A program made the position numbers and the translations under genes. This document shows, piece by piece, positions 51,669 to 60,202 of a DNA stretch of 64,000 nt. How positions within the stretch are numbered: position 1 is the stretch's first letter; every line of letters starts with the position of its first letter. The stretch is from positions 1 to 64,000 of the forward strand of contig NZ_JASKLR010000014.1 of the NCBI RefSeq assembly GCF_030124325.1, in the 5' to 3' direction. Under the pieces are notes generated by a model. The model had not been told where the DNA came from. It saw nothing but the letters and a program-made list of their open reading frames with translations, and did no database searches. Source of the stretch: Sinorhizobium sp. 8-89. GTDB lineage: Bacteria; Pseudomonadota; Alphaproteobacteria; Rhizobiales; Rhizobiaceae.

Positions 51669-51842
51669 TCAGGACGTCTGTTTCTGGTTGATGCGGTCCT
51701 GCGCGATCCAGCGTGCCGCCAGCACCAGCGCGCCCATGCTGAACTCCTTGCCATGCTTAGCGATCATTTCTTCCGAAAGGCTGGCGAGGCGTGCAAAAAA
51801 GTCGTCCTTGCTCTTTTCTTCAGGGGTCTGTTCGGTCTGCAT
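51669..51842 (-). CDS. Very small hypothetical protein of the WD40 cluster
   Basis: This 57-residue protein reads MQTEQTPEEKSKDDFFARLA, SLSEEMIAKHGKEFSMGALV and ends in a second helix, ARWIAQDRINQKQTS. GAGGA precedes the ATG. It is the last gene of a leftward set, 10 bases after the WD40 gene. It is amphipathic and helical; no family recognised. Confidence 0.6.
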   Translation of the reverse strand: MQTEQTPEEKSKDDFFARLASLSEEMIAKHGKEFSMGALVLAARWIAQDRINQKQTS

Positions 51843-51852
51843 GATATCCTCC

Positions 51853-52977
51853 TCATGACTTGAAGATTTGCGGTGGCAAGGTGACAATTGCCGCAGTGCC
51901 GTCCGCCGTTCCGATGGCGAGATGGTGTCCGTCAGCCGACCATTCGAGCGCCATGACCGGTCCTCCGGCATGGCGGACCGGCAATTCGTCGCCGCTGCCG
52001 ATCCGAGCGACGACGATTTGGCCATCGGAATAGCTGGCGGCAACCAGGTTCTTCAGGGGATGCGCCGCCACCTGTTCGATCGCGACATGACCCGCTCGTC
52101 CGGTCGTCAGTGCGCCCGATCTGTTGTCGATGAGCGGTGGAGTCTCCATCGACCACGCCGCGATCCGGAATGCGCCAGAGGCGATAACGGCATTGGCAGG
52201 TCTGCTCCAGCAGACCGACTTCACAGGGGCGGGAAAGTCCGGCAGTATTCCGGTGCGCTTGCTCGCCGGATCGACGAACGCGACGCCGCCCTTCCCGAGA
52301 GCGCAGGCTATCCAGCGGCTGTCCGCTGTCCAGCGGATTGAGACCGGACGGCCGGGAAGGTGAAAGCATTCGTGATTGGTACCGGTCGTTTGCCACAGGC
52401 TCAACCCGTCTGCCGAGGAGGCCGCGATGCGCAGCCCGTCGGGTGACAGCGCGATCGCTTCGATACCCCCGTCAGCGGCGGGCTCGAGTCGGTTCAATGG
52501 ACCGAGATCGCGGGAAAGATAGAGGAACGTGCCATCGCTTATGGCGGTGATCCCATCCGCCGCCTGGTGGTCGAGCGCCGTGACGGGGCGGCCAAGCCGG
52601 ATACCGGTGTTTTCGATCTCGCCGCTGGCGTCAATATTCAGCAGTTCCTCCCCGCCGCTCGCGACGATAAAACGATCGGTCGGCCCGGCGGCAAGCGGGG
52701 GCGTGCCCTTGGCAAGGGGCGCGGTCTCGGTCAGCGGCGGCGCTGATGCCTTGCGCGGCCTGATCGTCGTCTGGCCGAAGTCCGCGCTGACACGAATGCG
52801 CTTCTCGGGCGATTCTGCGTCGGCAAGCGGTGCTATCGCCAAGCTGCCGTCAGCGCCGGCGAAAGCGACGGCGGTACCGTCGGCGTTGAAGCGCAGGTCC
52901 ATTACCGCGGCCGATCGTTGCCAGCTTCGCGCGAACAGATCGAACATTGTCAGGTTGCGGGCACTCTGCTGGTTCAT
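51853..52977 (-). CDS. WD40-type beta-propeller protein
   Basis: This 374-residue protein is built of WD40-like repeats, each with a strand pattern such as VMDLRFNADGTAVAFAGADG, IEAIALSPDGLRIAASSADG, VSIRWTADSRWIACALG and VMALEWSADGHHLAIGTADG. I count about six to seven blades. It has no catalytic motif and no signal peptide, so it is probably a cytoplasmic scaffold. GGAGGAG lies before its start. It is flanked by a coiled-coil gene and a tiny helical gene on the same strand, inside the sigma54 monooxygenase region. Confidence 0.8.
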   Translation of the reverse strand: MNQQSARNLTMFDLFARSWQRSAAVMDLRFNADGTAVAFAGADGSLAIAPLADAESPEKRIRVSADFGQTTIRPRKASAPPLTETAPLAKGTPPLAAGPTDRFIVASGGEELLNIDASGEIENTGIRLGRPVTALDHQAADGITAISDGTFLYLSRDLGPLNRLEPAADGGIEAIALSPDGLRIAASSADGLSLWQTTGTNHECFHLPGRPVSIRWTADSRWIACALGKGGVAFVDPASKRTGILPDFPAPVKSVCWSRPANAVIASGAFRIAAWSMETPPLIDNRSGALTTGRAGHVAIEQVAAHPLKNLVAASYSDGQIVVARIGSGDELPVRHAGGPVMALEWSADGHHLAIGTADGTAAIVTLPPQIFKS

Positions 52978-52989
52978 CTCGCTCCTCCT

Positions 52990-53304
52990 TCAACTGCCTG
53001 CGCTCTCCTCCAGCAGGCGATCGATTTCCGCGATGGCTTCCTCGGCGCTGGCGATCTGATCCTCGTACATCCTCTGCCGCGACCGGATCGCCGTTGCTCT
53101 CTCGTCCACCTCATGCAAGTTCCGCACCAATTGTGGTTTTGCGCCCTCGCGGCCGATTTCCAGCTCGAGGCGCAAAGCCTCCATCTCCGTTCCGCCGAGC
53201 ATCTGCGTCAACTTCAAGATTTCGGTGTTGAGCCCGGCGACCTGGCTCACAAGCGTCAGCCGCCGCTGGAGCAGATCGGCCTTGAATTGTCCTTGCTTCG
53301 TCAA
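52990..53304 (-). CDS. Coiled-coil protein of unknown function
   Basis: This 104-residue, almost fully helical protein has two coiled-coil stretches: FKADLLQRRLTLVSQVAGLN to TEMEALRLELEIGRE, and LHEVDERATAIRSRQRMYED to IASAEEAIAEIDRLLEES. Its stop lies 12 bases before the WD40 gene start. No family recognised. A role as partner of the WD40 scaffold is inferred from adjacency. Confidence 0.65.
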   Translation of the reverse strand: MTKQGQFKADLLQRRLTLVSQVAGLNTEILKLTQMLGGTEMEALRLELEIGREGAKPQLVRNLHEVDERATAIRSRQRMYEDQIASAEEAIAEIDRLLEESAGS

Positions 53305-53367
53305 GGGAACGTCCTATCGTTAGCTCGGACACATCCGAGAGGGTTGCGCTGAAAGAAGGTGGAGCAC

Positions 53368-53607
53368 ATGTTCGAGACGGCTGGAAAGATGTTCTTCCAG
53401 GCTCTGCGCGATGCCGTGGTGACGCGGCTCGGAAGGGACCATCCATGTCTTTCTGTTGTCGACCGCGCCATCGACACGGGCGGTGCTGATGCGACATTGG
53501 CGGTCCAAGACGCGCTCAATGCTCTCGGCGCCGACTTGGTAGCGCTTCTCATGGCGGATGCACACAGCGCGGTCAGGCAGAATCCGGCGGCCATTCTCGA
53601 AGGCTAG
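53368..53607 (+). CDS. Small protein on the opposite strand of the WD40 cluster
   Basis: This 79-residue protein reads MFETAGKMFFQALRDAVVTR, LSVVDRAIDTGGADATLAVQ and DALNALGADLVALLMADAHS. It is helical, with balanced composition and a ribosome-binding AAGGTGGAG before the ATG. It is convergent with the broken 153-residue gene and divergent from the coiled-coil gene. The frame is convincing, the function unknown. Confidence 0.5.
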   Translation: MFETAGKMFFQALRDAVVTRLGRDHPCLSVVDRAIDTGGADATLAVQDALNALGADLVALLMADAHSAVRQNPAAILEG

Positions 53608-53642
53608 CAGCCGCGTGGAATCAAGCGCTGAAGCAACCATCA

Positions 53643-54105
53643 TCACTTTGCCCCGGGCTCGGATTTCGGCTTTTCCCACGCGGAAAGCTGCGCTGGCAAA
53701 CTGGGAAGCTGAGCGCGGAACTGTCTTTCGGCTGCTTCGATGTGGCTCCTGAACTGATCCCAGATATCGACACGCATGAGCTCTGCGCCATCCCCCGAGC
53801 AGACGTTCGATCTCCTCGAGGGGAAACTGGTGGGACAAAGAGACTCCTGAGAAGACGAAGTCGCGCAGAAGGACCGCGTGGGTGTCAATGAAGGACTGAA
53901 TCATCGGATGCGTTTCCCGCGTCAAACCCGAGGCAGCCATCTCGGCTTCCATGAAGGACTGGAAATGGCGCTGAAGCAGATATTGGCTTTCCCCGAGAAA
54001 CCGCATCTGAAAGATAAGGTCGCGGGGCATCAGCCGCACCAGATCGCCGGTGACGTCGTTGTCGCGGCCTTCTAGCCTGCTAGGGTCTTTCTCGTCTTTT
54101 GACAT
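53643..54105 (-). pseudogene. Hypothetical gene interrupted by a one-base change in a G run
   Basis: The frame starts MSKDEKDPSRLEGRDNDVTG and runs through LVRLMPRDLIFQMRFLGESQ, YLLQRHFQSFMEAEMAASG and HQFPLEEIERLLG. At a run of five G (near 53803) it should lose one base to continue DGAELMRVDIWDQFRSHIEA, AERQFRAQLPSLPAQLSAWE and stop at KPKSEPGAK. Unshifted, it reads a low-quality tail for 160 codons. The mended protein (about 153 residues) is helical and unknown. It could be a real mutation or a sequencing error in a homopolymer. Confidence 0.6.
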
Positions 54106-54231
54106 CCTCGTCTCCCGGTTCGCCTCAGTCGCGCCCCGGAAAGTAAGTATGCGAGGATAGCGAAGTTTTGCAACTTCGAAGCTTATGTATATAAAAGTAT
54201 TGCTCCGGGCATGGAGTTTCAGTGTAAAGAG

Positions 54232-54256
54232 TTACATTTGTAAATTACAATTGTAA
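54232..54256. promoter_or_regulatory. Tandem palindromes upstream of the monooxygenase promoter
   Basis: TTACATTTGTAA (10 of 12 symmetrical) and TTACAATTGTAA (perfect) are separated by one base. They end 87 bases before the -24 element, a usual distance for an enhancer. The flanking 100 bases are AT-rich. The binding protein may be the AcoR-type activator or another factor. Confidence 0.5.
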
Positions 54257-54343
54257 CGGGCGAGCTTTACGCTCGAACGCCCTGTTCTGCAATATCGCTC
54301 AGAATTGGGGCCATGCTTCCTGTTATCGAGAAGTCTTCAAACT

Positions 54344-54359
54344 TGGCACGCCCCTTGCT
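54344..54359 (+). promoter_or_regulatory. Sigma54 (-24/-12) promoter of the monooxygenase operon
   Basis: TGGCACG-CCCC-TTGCT matches the sigma54 consensus exactly. The monooxygenase large-subunit gene starts 279 bases downstream, so the transcript has a long untranslated leader in which I see no gene. Confidence 0.85.
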
Positions 54360-54638
54360 TCATCCTTTCGTATAAGAAGCCCACCGCCTCGATGCGGTGC
54401 CACAAGAACGAAGGGAACGGAGGAAAAAGGGACAGACGCCGATTGTCAGACGGCTACCCGCGCGACGCACCGGTGAAGACCCGTGTTTCTCCCCGAAAAC
54501 CTTTGCCGCGATCCACTGACGGCCGGACGGCAGCGCTGAGGAGGCGCACCCTGCCGACTTGAACTCAACCGCGGCAGTGTGTGCCGCTTCCGCCCAGGCC
54601 AAGGGGGTCTGGGGCGCAAATGGTGGAGGCTTAGCAAG

Positions 54639-56306
54639 ATGACGTCCTTGACGCTCAACAAGATTACCTCGCAGCGCGGCATATCTGTCGGCGAGGCAAC
54701 GAAGAAGATTTCCGATCTGGGCTGGAACCCGACCTATGTCCAGGAAGCGATGACTTTCCCGACGGACTACAAGATCACAAAGGCACCGCGTGATCCGATG
54801 AAGCAGGTGCTCAGGTCCTATTTCCCGATGCAGGAAGAAAAGGACAACCGCGTCTACGGCGCTCTCGACGCGGCATTGCGCGGCGACATGTTCCGTAACG
54901 TCGAGCCGCGCTGGGTGGAGTGGATGAAGCTCTTCCTGGCGATCATACCTTTCCCGGAAATTTCCGCCGCCCGCTCCATGGCGATGGTGGCGCGCCTTGC
55001 GCCGGGGGAGGATCTCAGAACTGGCTTTACCATGCAGATGGTCGACGAGTTCCGCCATTCGACGATTCAGATGAACCTGAAGAAATGGTACATGGAGAAC
55101 TACATTGACCCGGCTGGCTTCGACATAACCGAGGAAGCCTTCGGCAAATGCTACGCCACGACGATTGGCCGCCAGTTCGGCGAAGGTTTCATCACCGGCG
55201 ACACGATGACGGCCGCCTGTATGTATCTCACTGTCGTCGCGGAGACCGCTTTCACCAATACCCTCTTCGTCGCGATGCCGTCAGAAGCCGCCCGCAACGG
55301 TGACTACGCCCTGCCGACTGTCTTCCTTTCGGTGCAATCCGACGAGAGCCGTCATATCGGCAATGGCCACTCGCTGCTTATGGCAGCGCTGAAGGAGCCG
55401 GACAACCACCTGCTTCTCGAGCGCGACATGCGTTATGCCTTCTGGCAGAACCACGCGATCGTCGACGCCGCCATCGGTACCTTCATCGAATACGGCACCA
55501 CCAACCGTGACAAGACCAAGGAGTCTTACGCGGAGATGTGGCATCGCTGGATCTTCGAGGATTACTACCGCACCTACATGCTGCCGCTTGAGAAGTACGG
55601 CATTAAGATCCACCACGACGACGTCCAGACAGCCTGGAAGCGCATCACCGAGAAGTTCTACGTCCACAAGATCGCACAGTTCTTCGCAGTCGGCTGGCCT
55701 GTCAATTTCTGGCGCATTGAAGCCCAGCGCGAACAGGATTTCGAATGGTTCGAGCACAAGTATCCGGGTTGGTACGCCCAGTTCGGCGACTTCTGGAAGT
55801 GGTACGACAAGCTGAGCCATCGCGGCGAGAAGATCATCACCTTCAACGAGGATGTTGGCTACGTTTATCCGCATCGCTGCTGGTCGAGCCTGGTGCCTTG
55901 CGTCGTGCGCGAAGACATCGTCACGGATGTGATCGACGGACAGCTTCACACGTTCGCCCACGAACTCGACCGCTGGACGGCGGTGGAAGCCTTCTCCGAC
56001 GAGTATCAGGGACGCCCGACCCCCGCGATGGGCCGCTTCAGCGGCAAGCGCGAGTGGGAGACGCTCTATCACGGTTGGGATCTTGCAGACGCGATAAAGG
56101 ACCTCAACTTCATTCGCTCCGACGGCAAGACGCTCGTTCCGCAACCGCATCTGCGTTTCGACGACAAGGAATTGTGGACCCTCGACGATGTCCGGGGCCA
56201 CACGCTGCAGTCGCCGCTAACGCTGCTGCGTGAGATGACTCCTGACGCCCGCGAGAAGCATCTCGCCGAGTACAGGGCGGGCTTCCAGGTCCGGCCATTC
56301 AACTAA
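54639..56306 (+). CDS. Propane/acetone/phenol di-iron monooxygenase, hydroxylase large subunit (MimA/PrmA type)
   Basis: This 555-residue soluble di-iron monooxygenase alpha subunit has the two Glu-x-Arg-His iron motifs: DEFRH (E137, H140) and DESRH (E236, H239). These lie in the ferritin-like core, with further iron-ligand Glu expected between them (for example in RQFGEGF and VVAETAFTN). Length and order match MimA/PrmA of mycobacteria and Gordonia, which with reductase, beta and coupling subunits oxidise propane, acetone or phenol. The substrate here is not certain. GGAGG lies 11 bases before the ATG. It heads the operon behind the sigma54 promoter. Confidence 0.92.
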   Translation: MTSLTLNKITSQRGISVGEATKKISDLGWNPTYVQEAMTFPTDYKITKAPRDPMKQVLRSYFPMQEEKDNRVYGALDAALRGDMFRNVEPRWVEWMKLFLAIIPFPEISAARSMAMVARLAPGEDLRTGFTMQMVDEFRHSTIQMNLKKWYMENYIDPAGFDITEEAFGKCYATTIGRQFGEGFITGDTMTAACMYLTVVAETAFTNTLFVAMPSEAARNGDYALPTVFLSVQSDESRHIGNGHSLLMAALKEPDNHLLLERDMRYAFWQNHAIVDAAIGTFIEYGTTNRDKTKESYAEMWHRWIFEDYYRTYMLPLEKYGIKIHHDDVQTAWKRITEKFYVHKIAQFFAVGWPVNFWRIEAQREQDFEWFEHKYPGWYAQFGDFWKWYDKLSHRGEKIITFNEDVGYVYPHRCWSSLVPCVVREDIVTDVIDGQLHTFAHELDRWTAVEAFSDEYQGRPTPAMGRFSGKREWETLYHGWDLADAIKDLNFIRSDGKTLVPQPHLRFDDKELWTLDDVRGHTLQSPLTLLREMTPDAREKHLAEYRAGFQVRPFN

Positions 56307-56315
56307 GGACCAGGC

Positions 56316-56335
56316 GGGCCGACTTCGGTCGGCCC
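56316..56335 (+). terminator. UUCG-tetraloop hairpin after the large-subunit gene
   Basis: Perfect 8-bp stem GGGCCGAC / GTCGGCCC closed by TTCG, 9 bases after the stop. There is no U-run. Within an operon, such a stable hairpin more likely protects the upstream message or attenuates transcription than ends it. Confidence 0.6.
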
Positions 56336-56357
56336 TCCCGACACTAGGTGGCTTCAA

Positions 56358-56552
56358 ATGTCACGCGCTCGATACATCCTGCCCATCGCAATTGCGGTTT
56401 GGGCGGCCGTTGCCACGCCTGTATTCGCCGTCACCGGAGCACAACCGCCGACTGACGACTGGAGGAAGGTTACAGCCGGCTACAAGGGCGCGCTCGTCCA
56501 GAAGCCTCCGATACGCGCGAAGGTATTTACTACCGGGAGGCTAATAACATGA
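56358..56552 (+). CDS. Small exported protein inside the monooxygenase operon
   Basis: This 64-residue protein starts with a signal peptide (RYILPIAIAVWAAVATPVFA) followed by about 40 residues (PPTDDWRKVTAGYKGALVQK). AGGTGG lies before the ATG. The stop overlaps the reductase start by 4 bases. No family recognised. It sits between the large subunit and the reductase, where the mim/prm operons I know of go directly to the reductase. Export of such a peptide next to a cytoplasmic enzyme is unexpected. Confidence 0.5.
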   Translation: MSRARYILPIAIAVWAAVATPVFAVTGAQPPTDDWRKVTAGYKGALVQKPPIRAKVFTTGRLIT

Positions 56553-57610
56553 GTGATGCTCACACAGTGCGCCTTGAGCCGGTCGGCGTGGAATTCGAGG
56601 TCGACAAGGGCGAGACGGTTCTGAACGCGGCATTTCGCCAAGGCATCGCCTTGCCGCATGGTTGCAAGGAAGGCCAGTGTTCAGCCTGCAAATGCGTGCT
56701 GCTCGAGGGCGAGGTCGACATGCTGAGGTATTCAACCTTCGCGCTCAATGACATGGAGAAAGACACCGGTCACATTCTTTTATGTCGGACGCTCGCCTAC
56801 TCTGACATGGAAGTCGAACTGCTCAACTACGACGAGGAAGTCCTCTCCAAATCGATCGCCGTCAAGGCGTACAGCGGCCGGATCTCTCACATCGAGCGGC
56901 TGACACATGACATCCGCGGGATTGAGATCGAACTCCAAGCGCCGATCAAGTTCTGGGCCGGTCAATATGTCGACATCACAGTCACCACGGAAAAAGGGGA
57001 GACGATTACGCGCTCGTTCTCCATGGCAAATACGCCGGACCAAACCGAAAAACTCTCCTTCATCATCAAGAAATACCCCGAAGGCAAGTTCTCGGGAGAG
57101 CTCGACTCCGGAGGAATCCGCGTTGGAGCCGAGGTCAGCATCGTCGGGCCCTATGGGACCTGTTTCCGGCGGGAGGGGAGGGATGGACCCCTGGTGCTCG
57201 TCGGGGCTGGGTCCGGCATGTCGCCGATCTGGTCAATTCTCAACGATCATCTGAAAAGCGGCGAAGAACGGCCCGTATATTTCTTTTACGGAGCCCGGAC
57301 ACGCGAGGACCTCTTTCACCTCGACCGGATCGCCGATCTTACTACGCGTCATCCGAGCGTGAACTTCATTCCCGTGCTGTCGCATGCCAACGGTGACGCC
57401 GCTTGGGAAGGCGCACGGGGCTTTGTGCATGAAGCCGTCGACGCCACGCTCAAGGAGTTGAGAGTGGACGGTCAGGGCGACGTGTATGCGTGCGGTCCTC
57501 CGCCGATGATCGACGCGCTGCAGCCCGTTCTGTTCATGAACGGCTTCGAGTCGGAGCGCATTTTCTTTGACAAGTTCACTACGTCGTCCGGCGCCACAAC
57601 GGGACATTGA
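56549..57610 (+). CDS. Monooxygenase reductase component (MimB/PrmB type)
   Basis: This 353-residue NADH-dependent reductase feeds electrons to the di-iron hydroxylase. An N-terminal plant-type [2Fe-2S] domain has Cys39, Cys44, Cys47 and Cys79 (HGCKEGQCSACKC). The FAD domain follows with TRSFSMANTP. The NAD domain has LVGAGSGMSPIWSIL and ends VYACGPPPMID. Domain order and length match MimB, PrmB and toluene/phenol monooxygenase reductases. GGGAGG precedes its ATG. Confidence 0.94.
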   Translation: MSDAHTVRLEPVGVEFEVDKGETVLNAAFRQGIALPHGCKEGQCSACKCVLLEGEVDMLRYSTFALNDMEKDTGHILLCRTLAYSDMEVELLNYDEEVLSKSIAVKAYSGRISHIERLTHDIRGIEIELQAPIKFWAGQYVDITVTTEKGETITRSFSMANTPDQTEKLSFIIKKYPEGKFSGELDSGGIRVGAEVSIVGPYGTCFRREGRDGPLVLVGAGSGMSPIWSILNDHLKSGEERPVYFFYGARTREDLFHLDRIADLTTRHPSVNFIPVLSHANGDAAWEGARGFVHEAVDATLKELRVDGQGDVYACGPPPMIDALQPVLFMNGFESERIFFDKFTTSSGATTGH

Positions 57611-57660
57611 GGAGTACCCGTGGCTGACATTCAGAGCAACTACAACAAGGGAGTGAGAAC

Positions 57661-58719
57661 ATGCCAGCAATTTCGAGTTCCGTCGGTTCGGGAGCTGCGG
57701 GTGCCGCGATTTTCGTGGATTCCGACAGCCGGAAGTACCGGTACTACGATCCGCGCGGTCAGCGTGCCACGCACTACGAGGACGTGACCGTTGACGTTCA
57801 GCCAGATCCCGAGCGCTATTTGCTCCAGGATTGGATCATCAATTTCCCGAACGGCAAGGGCGCCTACGTCAAGGACAACACCGCCGCGCTGAGCTCCAAC
57901 TGGCACGCCTTCCGCGCGCCGGACCAGGAGTGGGAACGCACCCATTATCAGCGGCAGTCGAAGATCGAGACGATGGTGCAGAGCGTCATCGCCAACGGCC
58001 GGAAGTCCGGGGCGCCAAAGGCCTTCGACAAGGTGTGGGTGAAGATTCTGCAGGTGCATCTCGGTGCCTGGAAACACGCCGAATTCGGCCTCGGCACATC
58101 GCTGATGCAGGCGCAGCGCTATGGCTATACGCAGATGATCAACAATGCCACGCTGACCAACTCTTCCTACAAACTGCGGCTTGCCCAGGACATCACGCTC
58201 TATCTTGCCGAAATCGGCATGGACATACCCGGATGGGACGACACCCTGGGCAAGCAGGCCTGGCTGGAGGATGGTGCCTGGCAGGGCACGCGCGAAGCGA
58301 TCGAGACCATTATGGGCTCGGCGGACTATCTCGAGCAGTATTTCGCCATCAACATCGTGTTCGAACCGCTGGTTGGGGAGCTCTTCCGCTCCGGCTTTCT
58401 GATGCAGGCGGCCGCCGCCAACCACGACTTCATCACTCCGCCGGTCATTTCAGCGGCCGAGGCGGACTACGAACGCAATCTCGCGAACACGATCGACCTC
58501 ATCTACCTGCTCGCCCACGACGAGAAGCACGGCGCCCAAAACCGGCAGCTCTTCCGAGGCTGGCTCGCCAAACACAGAGCGCTCGCCGAGAAAGCCGCTC
58601 TCGGGCTGCAGCCGATCTGGTCGATGCCGCATTCCAAGCCGATCTCGTTCCAGGACGTGCGTGCGCAGTCCCAGGAGCGGATCGGGCAGATCGTCGGTGA
58701 ACTCGGCCTTGATGCCTGA
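57661..58719 (+). CDS. Di-iron monooxygenase hydroxylase small subunit (MimC/PrmC type)
   Basis: This 352-residue hydroxylase beta subunit is a ferritin-like helical protein without the full iron-ligand set. It contains SRKYRYYDPRGQRATHYEDV, LSSNWHAFRAPDQEWERTHY, WKHAEFGLGTSLMQAQRYGY and LIYLLAHDEKHGAQNRQLFR. It forms the alpha2beta2 core with the large subunit. GGGAG lies before the ATG, 50 bases after the reductase stop. Confidence 0.92.
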   Translation: MPAISSSVGSGAAGAAIFVDSDSRKYRYYDPRGQRATHYEDVTVDVQPDPERYLLQDWIINFPNGKGAYVKDNTAALSSNWHAFRAPDQEWERTHYQRQSKIETMVQSVIANGRKSGAPKAFDKVWVKILQVHLGAWKHAEFGLGTSLMQAQRYGYTQMINNATLTNSSYKLRLAQDITLYLAEIGMDIPGWDDTLGKQAWLEDGAWQGTREAIETIMGSADYLEQYFAINIVFEPLVGELFRSGFLMQAAAANHDFITPPVISAAEADYERNLANTIDLIYLLAHDEKHGAQNRQLFRGWLAKHRALAEKAALGLQPIWSMPHSKPISFQDVRAQSQERIGQIVGELGLDA

Positions 58720-58735
58720 AACAGGAGAAATGGAT

Positions 58736-59104
58736 ATGTCGACAGCAGCACGCGATGCCTCGAACTCCAACATCTTTAAATCGATGAAGGACATCACATT
58801 CGAGCAGACGATCTCGCACCAGTGTGGTGTCACCATGAATGATTCCGTCGAGGCGCGAGCCATTGCCGAGTTCATGGGCCAGAAGCCGGGCGTAACCGTC
58901 ACCTACCAGCCTGCGATGATCCGCATCGACGGCGACGGCAAACTGATCTTCAAGATGGATGAGATCAGCGAGTTTCTCGGTCGGGAGATGACGGCCGAGA
59001 TCTTCGAGGTGAACACTTCCACCCATTACGGCCGGATGGTTCGCATCGACGACAATACGGTGATCCTGTTCGGCGATATGGACGAGGTCTTCGAATACAT
59101 CTGA
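58736..59104 (+). CDS. Monooxygenase coupling/effector protein (MimD/PrmD type)
   Basis: This 122-residue protein of the MmoB/DmpM family regulates substrate access and electron transfer in the hydroxylase, and holds no cofactor. It contains VTMNDSVEARAIAEFMGQKP, VTVTYQPAMIRIDGDGKLIF and EVNTSTHYGRMVRIDDNTVI. The ATG at 58736 is chosen over one at 58730 because of spacing from AGGAG. Confidence 0.9.
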   Translation: MSTAARDASNSNIFKSMKDITFEQTISHQCGVTMNDSVEARAIAEFMGQKPGVTVTYQPAMIRIDGDGKLIFKMDEISEFLGREMTAEIFEVNTSTHYGRMVRIDDNTVILFGDMDEVFEYI

Positions 59105-59118
59105 CCCAGGAGGAGTCC

Positions 59119-59146
59119 GACAGTGCGTTGATTGCGACGCACTGTC
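59119..59146 (+). terminator. 10-bp hairpin between coupling protein and amidohydrolase genes
   Basis: Perfect stem GACAGTGCGT / ACGCACTGTC with loop TGATTGCG, 14 bases after the coupling-protein stop. There is no U-run directly after it, although CCTGTTTTG follows 17 bases on. It may separate expression of the catalytic subunits from the accessory genes. Confidence 0.5.
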
Positions 59147-59174
59147 ACCCACCACCTGTTTTGAGGAGGAAATC

Positions 59175-60197
59175 ATGTACAAGACACCGGACGGCAAGGA
59201 AATTTTCGTAGTCGACGGCCATACCCATTTCTGGGACGGCAGCCCCGAAAACCAGCGTAACATCCATGGCAAGCAGTTCGTCGACTGTTTTTACGCCTAT
59301 CACACGGCGCTGAGTCCCAAGGACCAGCTCTGGCCGAAAGAGAAATTCGAGAAATACACCGCCGACGACCTCTATCGCGACCTGTTCATCGAGGGTCCGG
59401 ACGACGTGGCCATCGTGCAGTCCACGTATCTCAAGGACTTCTACAAGGACGGCTTCAACACCATTGAGCGCAACGCAGAGATGGCCAAGCGCTACCCGGA
59501 CCGTTTCATCGTGAACGGTTCCTTCGATCCGCGCGACGGTGAGAAGGCTCTGGAATACATCCATTTCATGAAGGAGACTTACGACATCAAGGGCGTGAAG
59601 ATGTACACGGCCGAATGGAATGGCGCCTCCAGGGGATGGAAGCTCACGGACCCGCAGGCCTACAAGTGCTTCGAGCTTTGCGAGAAGCTCGGCATCCGGA
59701 ATATCCATGTCCACAAGGGTCCGACGATCATCCCGCTCAGCAAGGACGCCTTCGACGTTCACGATGTCGACCACGCGGCGACGGATTTCCAGAACCTCAA
59801 CTGGATTATCGAGCATTGCGGCCTGCCGCGGCTGGACGATTTCTGCTGGATCGCGGTCCAGGAGACGAATGTCTATGGCGGGCTGGCAGTAGCACTGCCG
59901 TTCATTCATTCGCGACCGCGTTATTTCGCCGAAGTGATTGCCGAACTGCTCTTCTGGCTTGGCCCGGACAAGCTCCTCTTCGGCTCGGACTATGCGATCT
60001 GGACGCCGCGCTGGCTGGTCGAGAAGTTCTGGGCGTTTGAATTGCCGGAAGATATCGCGCGTGAGCGCGGCGTCGAGCTGACCTCGGAAGTCAAGGAAAA
60101 GATCCTCGGCCTGAATGCGGCGCGGCTCTATGACATCGACATCGCTGCCAGGAAGGCAGCGTTTGCGGGCTCGCCCTCCAGCGTCGCCGCGGAGTAG
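59175..60197 (+). CDS. Amidohydrolase-family protein (mim/prm cluster type)
   Basis: This 340-residue amidohydrolase (ACMSD/2-pyrone-type TIM barrel) has a metal site that begins with His16 and His18 in VDGHTHFW, a later His in IRNIHVHKGP, and Asp in FGSDYAIWTP. Homologues occur after the monooxygenase genes in mycobacterial and Gordonia clusters, where their role is unresolved. It could hydrolyse a downstream metabolite or assist assembly. GAGGAGGAAATC precedes the ATG. Confidence 0.87.
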   Translation: MYKTPDGKEIFVVDGHTHFWDGSPENQRNIHGKQFVDCFYAYHTALSPKDQLWPKEKFEKYTADDLYRDLFIEGPDDVAIVQSTYLKDFYKDGFNTIERNAEMAKRYPDRFIVNGSFDPRDGEKALEYIHFMKETYDIKGVKMYTAEWNGASRGWKLTDPQAYKCFELCEKLGIRNIHVHKGPTIIPLSKDAFDVHDVDHAATDFQNLNWIIEHCGLPRLDDFCWIAVQETNVYGGLAVALPFIHSRPRYFAEVIAELLFWLGPDKLLFGSDYAIWTPRWLVEKFWAFELPEDIARERGVELTSEVKEKILGLNAARLYDIDIAARKAAFAGSPSSVAAE

Positions 60198-60202
60198 GGG
60201 TC

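Noticed and set aside
54360-54638. Gene or riboswitch in the monooxygenase leader
   Set aside because: Frames there are short and poor, and I see no known riboswitch core; it is left as a long leader.
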